A DNA stretch of 64,000 nt from NCBI RefSeq assembly GCF_949987535.1, contig NC_080082.1, forward strand, positions 44,145,874-44,209,873. The letters are read 5' to 3'. Below the pieces are notes generated by a model. The model saw only the letters and a program-made list of their open reading frames with translations. It was not told the origin of the DNA and did not search any database. Position 1 is the first letter of the stretch. Every line of letters starts with the position of its first letter. This document shows positions 39,084 through 50,615 of the stretch, one piece after another. This DNA comes from Balaenoptera acutorostrata. Its lineage: Eukaryota > Chordata > Mammalia > Artiodactyla > Balaenopteridae. The position numbers and the translations under genes are program-made.

Positions 39084-40901
39084 TGCCTCAGCCTTGCCTC
39101 ATTTTCACAAGTGGCTATAAAGGAGGGCAGTCAGTAGGCCTCACCCTTCAAGCCCACTCCAATTTCCTAGAGAAAACACCAGGCCTCGGTGTGCTTTCCT
39201 GTGGCAAGTAAACTTTGCTTTCATTCCTTAGGGGGTACTTTGGCTCAGAACTGCCCTACCCCAAGGATTCAGGAATGTTCAGCCCGACTGTTTCAGAAAA
39301 GCTTTTCTGGCTCTTTTGTGGATGAAACCAACTGGGAAAAGAGCCGTTCTAAGCTGGGGACCATGGTGTCTTTCCCTAGTCTACACAGAAACAGCACTCT
39401 GAGGGAGACGAGCTGCTGGCGTTTGGAAGCACAATCTCCTATTCTGAAGAGAAACATTTCGTTGTAAGTGGGATGCATCAGCCTTGCGACATTTTCTCAA
39501 CTGGCTTTAAAGAAGGGCAGTCAGTTGGCAGACTTCCTTGAGGCCCTGCTTCCCAGGCTGGAAACTTCGCTTTCATTCCATAGTTAGCACATTGGCTCAG
39601 GACGGCCTTACCCCAAGGATTCAGGGATGTGCAGCCCGATTACTTGAGATCAGCCCTTCCGGCTCTTTCATGGATGAAACCAACTGGGAAAAGAGCCGAT
39701 CTTAGCTGGGGACCATGGTGTGTTTCCCTAGTCTACACAGAAACAGCACTCTGAGTGAAACGAGATGCTGGCGTTTGGTAGCAAAATCTCCTATCCTGAA
39801 GAGAAACATTTCCTGGTAAGCGGGTTGCCTCAGCCTTGCCTCATTTTCACAAGTGGCTATAAAGGAGGGCAGTCAGTAGGCCTCACCCTTCAAGCCCACT
39901 CCAAATTCCTAGAGAAAACACCAGGCCTCGGTGTGCTTTTCTGTGGCAAGTAATCTTTGCTTTCATTCCTTAGGGGGCACTTTGGCTCAGAACTGCCCTA
40001 CCCCAAGGATTCAGGAATGTTCAGCCCGATTGTTTCAGAAAAGCTTTTCTGGCTCTTTCATGGATGAAACCAACTGGGAAAAGAGCCGTTCTAAGCTGGG
40101 AACCATGGTGTCTTACCCTAGTCTACAAAGAAACAGCACTCTGAGGGAGAGGAGCTGCTGGCGTTTGGTAGCACAATCTCCTATTCTGAAGAGAAACATT
40201 TCGTTGTAAGTGGGATGCATCTGCCTTGCCACATTTTCTCAACTGGCTTTAAAGAAGGGCAGTCAGTTGGCAGACTTCCTTGAGTCCCTGCGTCCCAGGC
40301 TGGAAACTTTGCTTTCATTCCTTAGTTAGCACATTGGCTCAGGACGGCCTTACCCCAAGGATTCAGGGATGTGCAGCCCGATTACTTGAGATCAGCCTTT
40401 CTGGCTCTTTCATGGATGAAACCAACTGGGAAAAGAGTCGTTCTAAGCTGGGGACCATGGTGTCTTTCCCTAGTCTACACAGAAACAGCACTCTGAGTGA
40501 GACGAGCTGCTGGCGTTTGGTAGCAAAATCTCCTATTCTGAAGAGAAACATTTCATTGTAAGTGGGATGCATCAGCTTTGCCACATTTTCTCAACTGGCT
40601 TTAAAGAAGGGCAGTCAGTTGGCAGATTTCCTTGAGGCCCTTCTTCCCAGGCTGGAAACTTTGCTTTCATTCCTTAGTTGGCACATTGGCTCAGGACTGC
40701 CTTACCCCAAATATTCAGGGATGTGCAGCCCTATTAGTTGAGATCAGCCCTTCTGGCTCTTTCATGGATGAAACCAACTGGGAAAAGAGCCGTTCTAAGT
40801 TGTGGACCATGGTGTCTTACCCTAGTCTACACAGAAACAGCACTCTGAGGGAGAGGAGCTGCTGGTGTTTGGTAGCACAATCTCCTATTTGATGAGAAAC
40901 A

Positions 40902-40918
40902 TTTCGTTGTAAGCGGGT
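40902..40918 (+). other. Intact CENP-B box
   Basis: Partner of 28796, paired with 41644. Confidence 0.8.
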
Positions 40919-41643
40919 TGTATCAGCCTTGCCACGTTTTCTCAACTGGGTATAAAGGAGGGCAGTCAGTAGTCCTCACCCTTCAAACCTACTCCAATTT
41001 CATAGAGGAAACACCAAGCCTCGGTATGGTCTCCTGTGGCAAGGAAACTTTGCTTTCATTCCTTAGGTGGCACATTGGCTCAGAACTGCCCTACCCCAAG
41101 GATTCAGGAATGTTCAGCCCGATTGTTTGAGAACAGCTTTTCTGGCTCTTTCATGTATGAAACCAACTGGGCAAAGAGCCTTTCTAAGCTGGGGACCATG
41201 GTGTCTTAACCTAGTCTACACAGAAGCAGCACTCTGAGGGAGAGAAGCTGCTGGCGTTTGGAAGCACAATCTCCTATTCTGAAGAGAAACATTTCGTTGT
41301 AAGTGTGATGCATCACCCTTGCCACATTTTCTCAACTGGCTTTAAAGAAGGGCAGTCAGTTGGCAGCCTTCCTTGAGTCCCTGCGTCCCAGGCTGGAAAC
41401 TTTACTTTCATTCCTTAGGGGGCACTTTGGCTCAGAACTGCCCTACCCCAAGGATTCAGCAATGTTCAGCCCGATTGTCTGAGAACAGCTTTTCTGGCTC
41501 TTTCATGGATGAAACCAACTGGGAAAAGAGCCGTTCTAAGCTGGGGACCATGGTGTCTTTCCCTAGTCTACACAGAAACAGCACTCTGAGGGAGACGAGC
41601 TGCTGGCGTTTGGTAGCACAATCTCCTATTCTGAAGAGAAACA

Positions 41644-41660
41644 TTTCGTTGTAAGCGGGT
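41644..41660 (+). other. Intact CENP-B box
   Basis: Partner of 29538, last intact site of the second 12.1-kb copy. Confidence 0.8.
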
Positions 41661-43088
41661 TGCATCAGCCTTGCCACATGTTCTCAACTGGCTTTAAAGA
41701 AGGGCAGTCCGTTGGCAGACTTCCTTGAGGCCCTGCTTCCCACGCTGGAAACTTTGCTTTCATTCCTTCGTTAGCACATTGGCTAAGGACGGCCTTACCC
41801 CAAGGATTCAGGGATGTGCAGCCCGATTACTTGAGATCAGCCCTTCTGGCTCTTTCATGGATGAAACCAACTGGGAAAAGAGCCGTTCTTAGCTGGGGAC
41901 CATGGTGTCTTTCCCTAGTCTACACAGAAACAGCACTCTGAGTGAAACGAGATGCTGGCGTTTGGTAGCACAATCTCCTATTCTGAAGAGAAACATTTCC
42001 TTGTAAGCGGGTTGCCTCAGCCTTGCCTCATTTTCACAAGTGGCTATAAAGGAGGGCAGTCAGTAGGCCTCACCCTTCAAGCCCACTCCAATTTCCTAGA
42101 GAAAACACCAGGCCTCGGTGTGCTTTCCTGTGGCAAGTAAAGTTTGCTTTCATTCCTTAAGGGGCACTGTGGCTCAGAACTGCCCTACCCCAAGGTGTCA
42201 GGAATGTTCAGCCCGATTGTTTCAGAAAAGCTTTTCTGGCTCTTTCATGGATGAAACCAACTGGGAAAAGAGCCGTTCTAAGCTGGGCACCATGGTGTCT
42301 TTCCCTAGTCTACACAGAAACAGCACTCTGAGGGAGACGAGCTGCTGGCGTTTGGTAGCAAAATCTCCTATTCTGAAGAGAAACATTTCGTTGTAAGCGA
42401 GTTGCATCAGCCTTGTCACATTTTCTGAACTGGCTTTAAAGAAGGGCAGTCAGTTGGCAGACTTCCTTGAGGCCCTTCTTCCCAGGCTGGAAACTTTGCT
42501 TTCATTCCTTAGTTGGCACATTGGCTCAGGACTGCCTTACCCCAAAGATTCAGGGATGTGCAGGCCTATTAGTTGAGATCAGCCCTTCTGGCTCTTTCAT
42601 GGATGAAACCAACTGGGAAAAGAGCCGTTCTAAGTTGTGGACCATGGTGTCTTACCCTAGTCTACACAGAAACAGCACTCTGAGGGAGAGGAGCTGCTGG
42701 TGTTTGGTAGCACAATCTCCTATTTGATGAGAAACATTTCCTTGTAAGCGGGTTGCATCAGCCTTGCCACATTTTCTCAACTGGCTTTAAAGAAGGGCAG
42801 TCAGTTGGCAGACTTACTTGTGGCCCTGCTTCCCACGCTGGAAACTTTGCTTTCATTCCTTCGTTAGCACATTGGCTCAGGACGGCCTTACCCCAAGGAT
42901 TCAGGGATGTGCAGCCCACTTACTTGAGATCAGCCCTTCTGGCTCTTTCATGGATGAAACCAACTGGGAAAAGAGCCGTTCTTAGCTGGGGACCATGGTG
43001 TCTTTCCCTAGTCTACACAGAAACAGCACTCTGAGTGAAACGAGATGCTGGCGTTTGGTAGCAAAATCTCCTATTCTGAAGAGAAACA

Positions 43089-43105
43089 TTTCGTTGTAAG
43101 CGGGT
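43089..43105 (+). other. Intact CENP-B box
   Basis: A linker follows. First of six intact sites in 7 kb, the densest part of the window. Confidence 0.8.
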
Positions 43106-43830
43106 TGCATCAGCCTTGCCTCATTTTCACAAGTGGCTATAAAGGAGGGCAGTCAGTAGGCCTCACCCTTCAAGCCCACTCCAATTTCCTAGAGAAAACA
43201 CCAGGCCTCGGTGTGCTTTCCTGTGGCAGGTAAAGTTTGCTTTCATTCCTTAGGGGGCACTTTGGCTCAGAAATGCCCTACCCCAAGGATTCAGCAGTGT
43301 TCAGCCCGATTGTTTGAAAATAGCTTTTCTGGCTCTTTCATGTATGAAACCAACTGGGCAAAGAGCCGTTCTAAGCTGGGGACCATGGTGTCTTAACCTA
43401 GTCTACACAGAAGCAGCACTCTGAGGGAGAGAAGCTGCTGGCGTTTGGTAGCACAATCTCCTATTCTGAAGAGAAACATTTCGTTGTAAGTGTGATGCAT
43501 CACCCTTGCCACATTTTCTCAACTGGCTTTAAAGAAGGGCAGTCAGTTGGCAGACTTCCTTGAGTCCCTGCGTCCCAGGCTGGAAACTTTACTTTCATTC
43601 CTTAGGGGGCACTTTGGCTCAGAACTGCCCTACCCCAAGGATTCAGCAATGTTCAGCCCGATTGTCTGAGAACAGCTTTTCTGTCTCTTTCATGGATGAA
43701 ACCAACTGGGAAAAGAGCCGTTCTAAGCTGGGGACCATGGTGTCTTTCCCTAGTCTACACAGAAACAGCACTCTGAGGGAGACGAGCTGCTGGCGTTTGG
43801 TAGCACAATCTCCTATTCTGAAGAGAAACA

Positions 43831-43847
43831 TTTCGTTGTAAGCGGGT
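43831..43847 (+). other. Intact CENP-B box
   Basis: B linker with ccacatgttctc. Lies 742 bp after 43089. Confidence 0.8.
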
Positions 43848-46800
43848 TGCATCAGCCTTGCCACATGTTCTCAACTGGCTTTAAAGAAGGGCAGTCCGTT
43901 GGCAGACTTCCTTGAGGCCCTGCTTCCCACGCTGGAAACTTTGCTTTCATTCCTTCGTTAGCACATTGGCTAAGGACGGCCTTACCCCAAGGATTCAGGG
44001 ATGTGCAGCCCGATTACTTGAGATCAGCCCTTCTGGCTCTTTCATGGATGAAACCAACTGGGAAAAGAGCCGTTCTTAGCTGGGGACCATGGTGTCTTTC
44101 CCTAGTCTACACAGAAACAGCACTCTGAGTGAAACGAGATGCTGGCGTTTGGTAGCACAATCTCCTATTCTGAAGAGAAACATTTCCTTGTAAGCGGGTT
44201 GCCTCAGCCTTGCCTCATTTTCACAAGTGGCTATAAAGGAGGGCAGTCAGTAGGCCTCACCCTTCAAGCCCACTCCAATTTCCTAGAGAAAACACCAGGC
44301 CTCGGTGTGCTTTCCTGTGGCAAGTAAAGTTTGCTTTCATTCCTTAAGGGGCACTGTGGCTCAGAACTGCCCTACCCCAAGGTTTCAGGAATGTTCAGCC
44401 CGATTGTTTCAGAAAAGCTTTTCTGGCTCTTTCATGGATGAAACCAACTGGGAAAAGAGCCGTTCTAAGCTGGGAACCATGGTGTCTTACCCTAGTCTAC
44501 ACAGAAACAGCACTCTGAGGCAGAGGAACTGCTGGCGTTTGGTAGCAAAATCTCCTATTCTGAAGAGAAACATTTCGTTGTAAGTGGGATGCATCTGCCT
44601 TGCCACATTTTCTCAACTGGCTTTAAAGAAGGGCAGTCAGTTGGCAGACTTCCTTGAGTCCCTGCGTCCCAGGCTGGAAACTTTGCTTTCATTCCTTAGT
44701 TAGCACATTGGCTCAGGACGGCCTTACCCCAAGGATTCAGGGATGTGCAGCCCGATTACTTGAGATCAGCCCTTCCGGCTCTTTCATGGATGAAACCAAC
44801 TGGGAAAAGAGCCGTTCTTAGCTGGGGACCATGGTGTCTTTCCCTAGTCTACACAGAAACAGCACTCTGAGTGAAACGAGATGCTGGCGTTTGGTAGCAA
44901 AATCTCCTATCCTGAAGAGAAACATTTCCTTGTAAGCGGGTTGCCTCAGCCTTGCCTCATTTTCACATGTGGCTATAAAGGAGGGCAGTCAGTAGGCCTC
45001 AGCCTTCAAGCCCACTCCAATTTCCTAGAGAAAACACCAGGCCTCGGTGTGCTTTCCTGTGGCAAGTAAACTTTGCTTTCATTCCTTAGGGGACACGTTG
45101 GCTCAGAACTGCCCTACCCCAAGGATTCAGGAATGTTCAGCCCGATTGTTTGAGAATAGCTTTTCTGGCTCTTTCATGGATGAAACCAACTGGGAAAAGA
45201 GCCGTTCTAAGCTGGGGACCATGGTGTCTTACCCTAGTCTACACAGAAACAGCACTCTGAGGGAGAGGAGCTGCTGGCGTTTGGTAGCACAATCTCCTAT
45301 TCTGAAGAGAAACATTTCGTTGTAAGTGGGATGCATCAGCCTTGCCACATTTTCTCAACTGGCTTTAAAGAAGGGCAGTCAGTTGGCAATCTTCCTTGAG
45401 TCCCTGCGTCCCAGGCTGGAAACTTTGCTTTCATTCCTTAGGGGGCACTTTGGCTCAGGACGGCCTTACCCCAAGGATTCAGGGATGTGCAGCCCTATTA
45501 GTTGAGATCAGCCCTTCTGGCTCTTTCATGGATGAAACCAACTGGGAAAAGAGCCGTTCTAAGTTGGGGACCATGGTGTCTTACCCTAGTCTACACAGAA
45601 ACAGCACTCTGAGGGAGAGGAGCTGCTGGTGTTTGGTAGCACAATCTCCTATTTGATGAGAAACATTTCCTTGTAAGCGGGTTGCATCAGCCTTGCCACA
45701 TTTTCTCAACTGGCTTTAAAGAAGGGCAGTCAGTTGGCAGACTTACTTGAGGCCCTGCTTCCCACGCTGGAAACTTTGCTTTCATTCCTTCGTTAGCACA
45801 TTGGCTCAGGACCGCCTTACCCCAAGGATTCAGGGATGTGCAGCCCGATTACTTGACATCAGCCCTTCTGGCTCTTTCATGGATGAAACCAACTGGGAAA
45901 AGAGCCGTTCTTAGCTGGGGACCATGGTGTCTTTCCCTAGTCTACACAGAAACAGCACTCTGAGTGAAACGAGATGCTGGCGTTTGGTAGCAAAATCTCC
46001 TATTCTGAAGAGAAACATTTCCTTGTAAGCGGGTTGCCTCAGCCTTGCCTCATTTTCACAAGTGGCTATAAAGGAGGGCAGTCAGTAGGCCTCACCCTTC
46101 AAGCCCACTCCAATTTCCTAGAGAAAACACCAGGCCACGGTGTGCTTTCCTGTGGCAAGTAAACTTTGCTTTCATTCCTTAGGGGGCACTTTGGCTCAGA
46201 ACTGCCCTACCCCAAGGATTCAGGAATGTTCAGCCCGATTTTTTCAGAAAAGCTTTTCTGGCTCTTTCATGGATGAAACCAACTGGGAAAAGAGCCGTTC
46301 TAAGCTGGGCACCATGGTGTCTTTCCCTAGTCTACACAGAAACAGCACTCTGAGGGAGACGAGCTGCTGGCGTTTGGTAGCAAAATCTCCTATTCTGAAG
46401 AGAAACATTTCGTTGTAAGCGAGTTGCATCAGCCTTGTCACATTTTCTGAACTGGCTTTAAAGAAGGGCAGTCAGTTGGCAGACTTCCTTGAGGCCCTTC
46501 TTCCCAGGCTGGAAACTTTGCTTTCATTCCTTAGTTGGCACATTGGCTCAGGACTGCCTTACCCCAAAGATTCAGGGATGTGCAGCCCTATTAGTTGAGA
46601 TCAGCCCTTCTGGCTCTTTCATGGATGAAACCAACTGGGAAAAGAGCCGTTCTAAGTTGTGGACCATGGTGTCTTACCCTAGTCTACACAGAAACAGCAC
46701 TCTGAGGGAGAGGAGCTGCTGGTGTTTGGTAGCACAATCTCCTATTTGATGAGAAACATTTCCTTGTAAGCGGGTTGCATCAGCCTTGCCACATTTTCTC

Positions 46801-47110
46801 AACTGGCTTTAAAGAAGGGCAGTCAGTTGGCAGACTTACTTGTGGCCCTGCTTCCCACGCTGGAAACTTTGCTTTCATTCCTTCGTTAGCACATTGGCTC
46901 AGGACGGCCTTACCCCAAGGATTCAGGGATGTGCAGCCCAATTACTTGAGATCAGCCCTTCTGGCTCTTTCATGGATGAAACCAACTGGGAAAAGAGCCG
47001 TTCTTAGCTGGGGACCATGGTGTCTTTCCCTAGTCTACACAGAAACAGCACTCTGAGTGAAACGAGATGCTGGCGTTTGGTAGCAAAATCTCCTATTCTG
47101 AAGAGAAACA

Positions 47111-47127
47111 TTTCGTTGTAAGCGGGT
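47111..47127 (+). other. Intact CENP-B box
   Basis: First site of the first 2,187-bp unit, A linker. Confidence 0.8.
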
Positions 47128-47852
47128 TGCATCAGCCTTGCCTCATTTTCACAAGTGGCTATAAAGGAGGGCAGTCAGTAGGCCTCACCCTTCAAGCCCA
47201 CTCCAATTTCCTAGAGAAAACACCAGGCCTCGGTGTGCTTTCCTGTGGCAAGTAAACTTTGCTTTCATTCCTTAGGGGGCACTTTGGCTCAGAACTGCCC
47301 TACCCCAAGGATTCAGCAGTGTTCAGCCCGATTGTTTGAAAATAGCTTTTCTGGCTCTTTCATGTATGAAACCAACTGGGCAAAGAGCCGTTCTAAGCTG
47401 GGGACCATGGTGTCTTAACCTAGTCTACACAGAAGCAGCACTCTGAGGGAGAGAAGCTGCTGGCGTTTGGTAGCACAATCTCCTATTCTGAAGAGAAACA
47501 TTTCGTTGTAAGTGTGATGCATCACCCTTGCCACATTTTCTCAACTGGCTTTAAAGAAGGGCAGTCAGTTGGCAGACTTCCTTGAGTCCCTGCGTCCCAG
47601 GCTGGAAACTTTACTTTCATTCCTTAGGGGGCACTTTGGCTCAGAACTGCCCTACCCCAAGGATTCAGCAATGTTCAGCCCGATTGTCTGAGAACAGCTT
47701 TTCTGTCTCTTTCATGGATGAAACCAACTGGGAAAAGAGCCGTTCTAAGCTGGGGACCATGGTGTCTTTCCCTAGTCTACACAGAAACAGCACTCTGAGG
47801 GAGACGAGCTGCTGGCGTTTGGTAGCACAATCTCCTATTCTGAAGAGAAACA

Positions 47853-47869
47853 TTTCGTTGTAAGCGGGT
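47853..47869 (+). other. Intact CENP-B box
   Basis: Second site of the first 2,187-bp unit, B linker, 742 bp after the first. Confidence 0.8.
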
Positions 47870-49297
47870 TGCATCAGCCTTGCCACATGTTCTCAACTGG
47901 CTTTAAAGAAGGGCAGTCCGTTGGCAGACTTCCTTGAGGCCCTGCTTCCCACGCTGGAAACTTTGCTTTCATTCCTTCGTTAGCACATTGGCTAAGGACG
48001 GCCTTACCCCAAGGATTCAGGGATGTGCAGCCCGATTACTTGAGATCAGCCCTTCTGGCTCTTTCATGGATGAAACCAACTGGGAAAAGAGCCGTTCTTA
48101 GCTGGGGACCATGGTGTCTTTCCCTAGTCTACACAGAAACAGCACTCTGAGTGAAACGAGATGCTGGCGTTTGGTAGCACAATCTCCTATTCTGAAGAGA
48201 AACATTTCCTTGTAAGCGGGTTGCCTCAGCCTTGCCTCATTTTCACAAGTGGCTATAAAGGAGGGCAGTCAGTAGGCCTCACCCTTCAAGCCCACTCCAA
48301 TTTCCTAGAGAAAACACGAGGCCTCGGTGTGCTTTCCTGTGGCAAGTAAAGTTTGCTTTCATTCCTTAAGGGGCACTGTGGCTCAGAACTGCCCTACCCC
48401 AAGGTTTCAGGAATGTTCAGCCCGATTGTTTCAGAAAAGCTTTTCTGGCTCTTTCATGGATGAAACCAACTGGGAAAAGAGCCGTTCTAAGCTGGGCACC
48501 ATGGTGTCTTTCCCTAGTCTACACAGAAACAGCACTCTGAGGGAGACGAGCTGCTGGCGTTTGGTAGCAAAATCTCCTATTCTGAAGAGAAACATTTCGT
48601 TGTAAGCGAGTTGCATCAGCCTTGTCACATTTTCTGAACTGGCTTTAAAGAAGGGCAGTCAGTTGGCAGACTTCCTTGAGGCCCTTCTTCCCAGGCTGGA
48701 AACTTTGCTTTCATTCCTTAGTTGGCACATTGGCTCAGGACTGCCTTACCCCAAAGATTCAGGGATGTGCAGCCCTATTAGTTGAGATCAGCCCTTCTGG
48801 CTCTTTCATGGATGAAACCAACTGGGAAAAGAGCCGTTCTAAGTTGTGGACCATGGTGTCTTACCCTAGTCTACACAGAAACAGCACTCTGAGGGAGAGG
48901 AGCTGCTGGTGTTTGGTAGCACAATCTCCTATTTGATGAGAAACATTTCCTTGTAAGCGGGTTGCATCAGCCTTGCCACATTTTCTCAACTGGCTTTAAA
49001 GAAGGGCAGTCAGTTGGCAGACTTACTTGTGGCCCTGCTTCCCACGCTGGAAACTTTGCTTTCATTCCTTCGTTAGCACATTGGCTCAGGACGGCCTTAC
49101 CCCAAGGATTCAGGGATGTGCAGCCCAATTACTTGAGATCAGCCCTTCTGGCTCTTTCATGGATGAAACCAACTGGGAAAAGAGCCGTTCTTAGCTGGGG
49201 ACCATGGTGTCTTTCCCTAGTCTACACAGAAACAGCACTCTGAGTGAAACGAGATGCTGGCGTTTGGTAGCAAAATCTCCTATTCTGAAGAGAAACA

Positions 49298-49314
49298 TTT
49301 CGTTGTAAGCGGGT
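49298..49314 (+). other. Intact CENP-B box
   Basis: First site of the second 2,187-bp unit. Confidence 0.8.
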
Positions 49315-50039
49315 TGCATCAGCCTTGCCTCATTTTCACAAGTGGCTATAAAGGAGGGCAGTCAGTAGGCCTCACCCTTCAAGCCCACTCCAATTTCCTA
49401 GAGAAAACACCAGGCCTCGGTGTGCTTTCCTGTGGCAAGTAAACTTTGCTTTCATTCCTTAGGGGGCACTTTGGCTCAGAACTGCCCTACCCCAAGGATT
49501 CAGCAGTGTTCAGCCCGATTGTTTGAAAATAGCTTTTCTGGCTCTTTCATGTATGAAACCAACTGGGCAAAGAGCCGTTCTAAGCTGGGGACCATGGTGT
49601 CTTAACCTAGTCTACACAGAAGCAGCACTCTGAGGGAGAGAAGCTGCTGGCGTTTGGTAGCACAATCTCCTATTCTGAAGAGAAACATTTCGTTGTAAGT
49701 GTGATGCATCACCCTTGCCACATTTTCTCAACTGGCTTTAAAGAAGGGCAGTCAGTTGGCAGACTTCCTTGAGTCCCTGCGTCCCAGGCTGGAAACTTTA
49801 CTTTCATTCCTTAGGGGGCACTTTGGCTCAGAACTGCCCTACCCCAAGGATTCAGCAATGTTCAGCCCGATTGTCTGAGAACAGCTTTTCTGTCTCTTTC
49901 ATGGATGAAACCAACTGGGAAAAGAGCCGTTCTAAGCTGGGGACCATGGTGTCTTTCCCTAGTCTACACAGAAACAGCACTCTGAGGGAGACGAGCTGCT
50001 GGCGTTTGGTAGCACAATCTCCTATTCTGAAGAGAAACA

Positions 50040-50056
50040 TTTCGTTGTAAGCGGGT
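50040..50056 (+). other. Intact CENP-B box
   Basis: Second site of the second 2,187-bp unit. A gap of 6.2 kb without an intact site follows. Confidence 0.8.
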
Positions 50057-50615
50057 TGCATCAGCCTTGCCACATGTTCTCAACTGGCTTTAAAGAAGGG
50101 CAGTCCGTTGGCAGACTTCCTTGAGGCCCTGCTTCCCACGCTGGAAACTTTGCTTTCATTCCTTCGTTAGCACATTGGCTAAGGACGGCCTTACCCCAAG
50201 GATTCAGGGATGTGCAGCCCGATTACTTGAGATCAGCCCTTCTGGCTCTTTCATGGATGAAACCAACTGGGAAAAGAGCCGTTCTTAGCTGGGGACCATG
50301 GTGTCTTTCCCTAGTCTACACAGAAACAGCACTCTGAGTGAAACGAGATGCTGGCGTTTGGTAGCACAATCTCCTATTCTGAAGAGAAACATTTCCTTGT
50401 AAGCGGGTTGCCTCAGCCTTGCCTCATTTTCACAAGTGGCTATAAAGGAGGGCAGTCAGTAGGCCTCACCCTTCAAGCCCACTCCAATTTCCTAGAGAAA
50501 ACACCAGGCCTCGGTGTGCTTTCCTGTGGCAAGTAAAGTTTGCTTTCATTCCTTAAGGGGCACTGTGGCTCAGAACTGCCCTACCCCAAGGTTTCAGGAA
50601 TGTTCAGCCCGATTG

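Larger units (their letters stand above)
34238..40562 (+). repeat. Block P, copy 3 (inside 12.1-kb copy 2)
   Basis: This is the third occurrence of the block, 12,106 bp after copy 2. Its intact boxes are 34342, 37622 and 39067. Copies 2 and 3 are closer to each other than either is to copy 1. This orders the events: the block was present before the 12.1-kb duplication took place. Confidence 0.85.
30562..42667 (+). repeat. 33-monomer higher-order repeat, copy 2 (12,106 bp)
   Basis: This copy follows copy 1 in the same order of monomers, and homology continues to 42700, where ctggtgtttgg replaces ctggcgtttgg. By direct comparison I found four substitutions: 19554 a/31660 g, 23354 g/35460 t, 26913 c/39019 t and 30458 c/42564 g. 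Even rare marks are shared, such as tgtactgg at 24853 and 36959 and cttgcgacatt near 27381 and 39487. All five intact CENP-B boxes of copy 1 are kept at +12,106. Such likeness means a recent duplication, or a duplicated assembly segment. Confidence 0.92.
42668..46241 (+). repeat. Mosaic stretch between the 12.1-kb and 2.2-kb repeats
   Basis: Monomers start at 42951, 43341, 43693, 44045, 44435, 44787, 45177, 45529 and 45880. The first part resembles 37.3-38.3 kb (offset 5,467) and then 41.4-42.2 kb (offset 2,187). From about 44.5 kb on it resembles 35.0-36.75 kb (offset 9,489). The 4,022-bp spacing between 42.5 and 46.5 kb equals 2,187 plus about 1,835 bp of this second source. Intact boxes are at 43089 and 43831. 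Confidence 0.75.
46242..48428 (+). repeat. 6-monomer unit, copy 1 (2,187 bp)
   Basis: This unit holds 2 A and 4 B monomers. Its limit on the left is t at 46241 against g at 48428 in cccgattttttcag and cccgattgtttcag. I noticed one internal difference, aaaacacgagg near 48318 where copy 2 has aaaacaccagg. Intact boxes are at 47111 and 47853. Confidence 0.88.
48429..50615 (+). repeat. 6-monomer unit, copy 2 (2,187 bp)
   Basis: This is the direct tandem copy of the preceding unit. Likeness continues to 50683, where gggaaccatgg replaces gggcaccatgg of 48497. The recombination window therefore lies in the region from the palindrome to gttctaagctggg. Intact boxes at 49298 and 50040 repeat the 742-bp pairing of copy 1. 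Confidence 0.88.
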
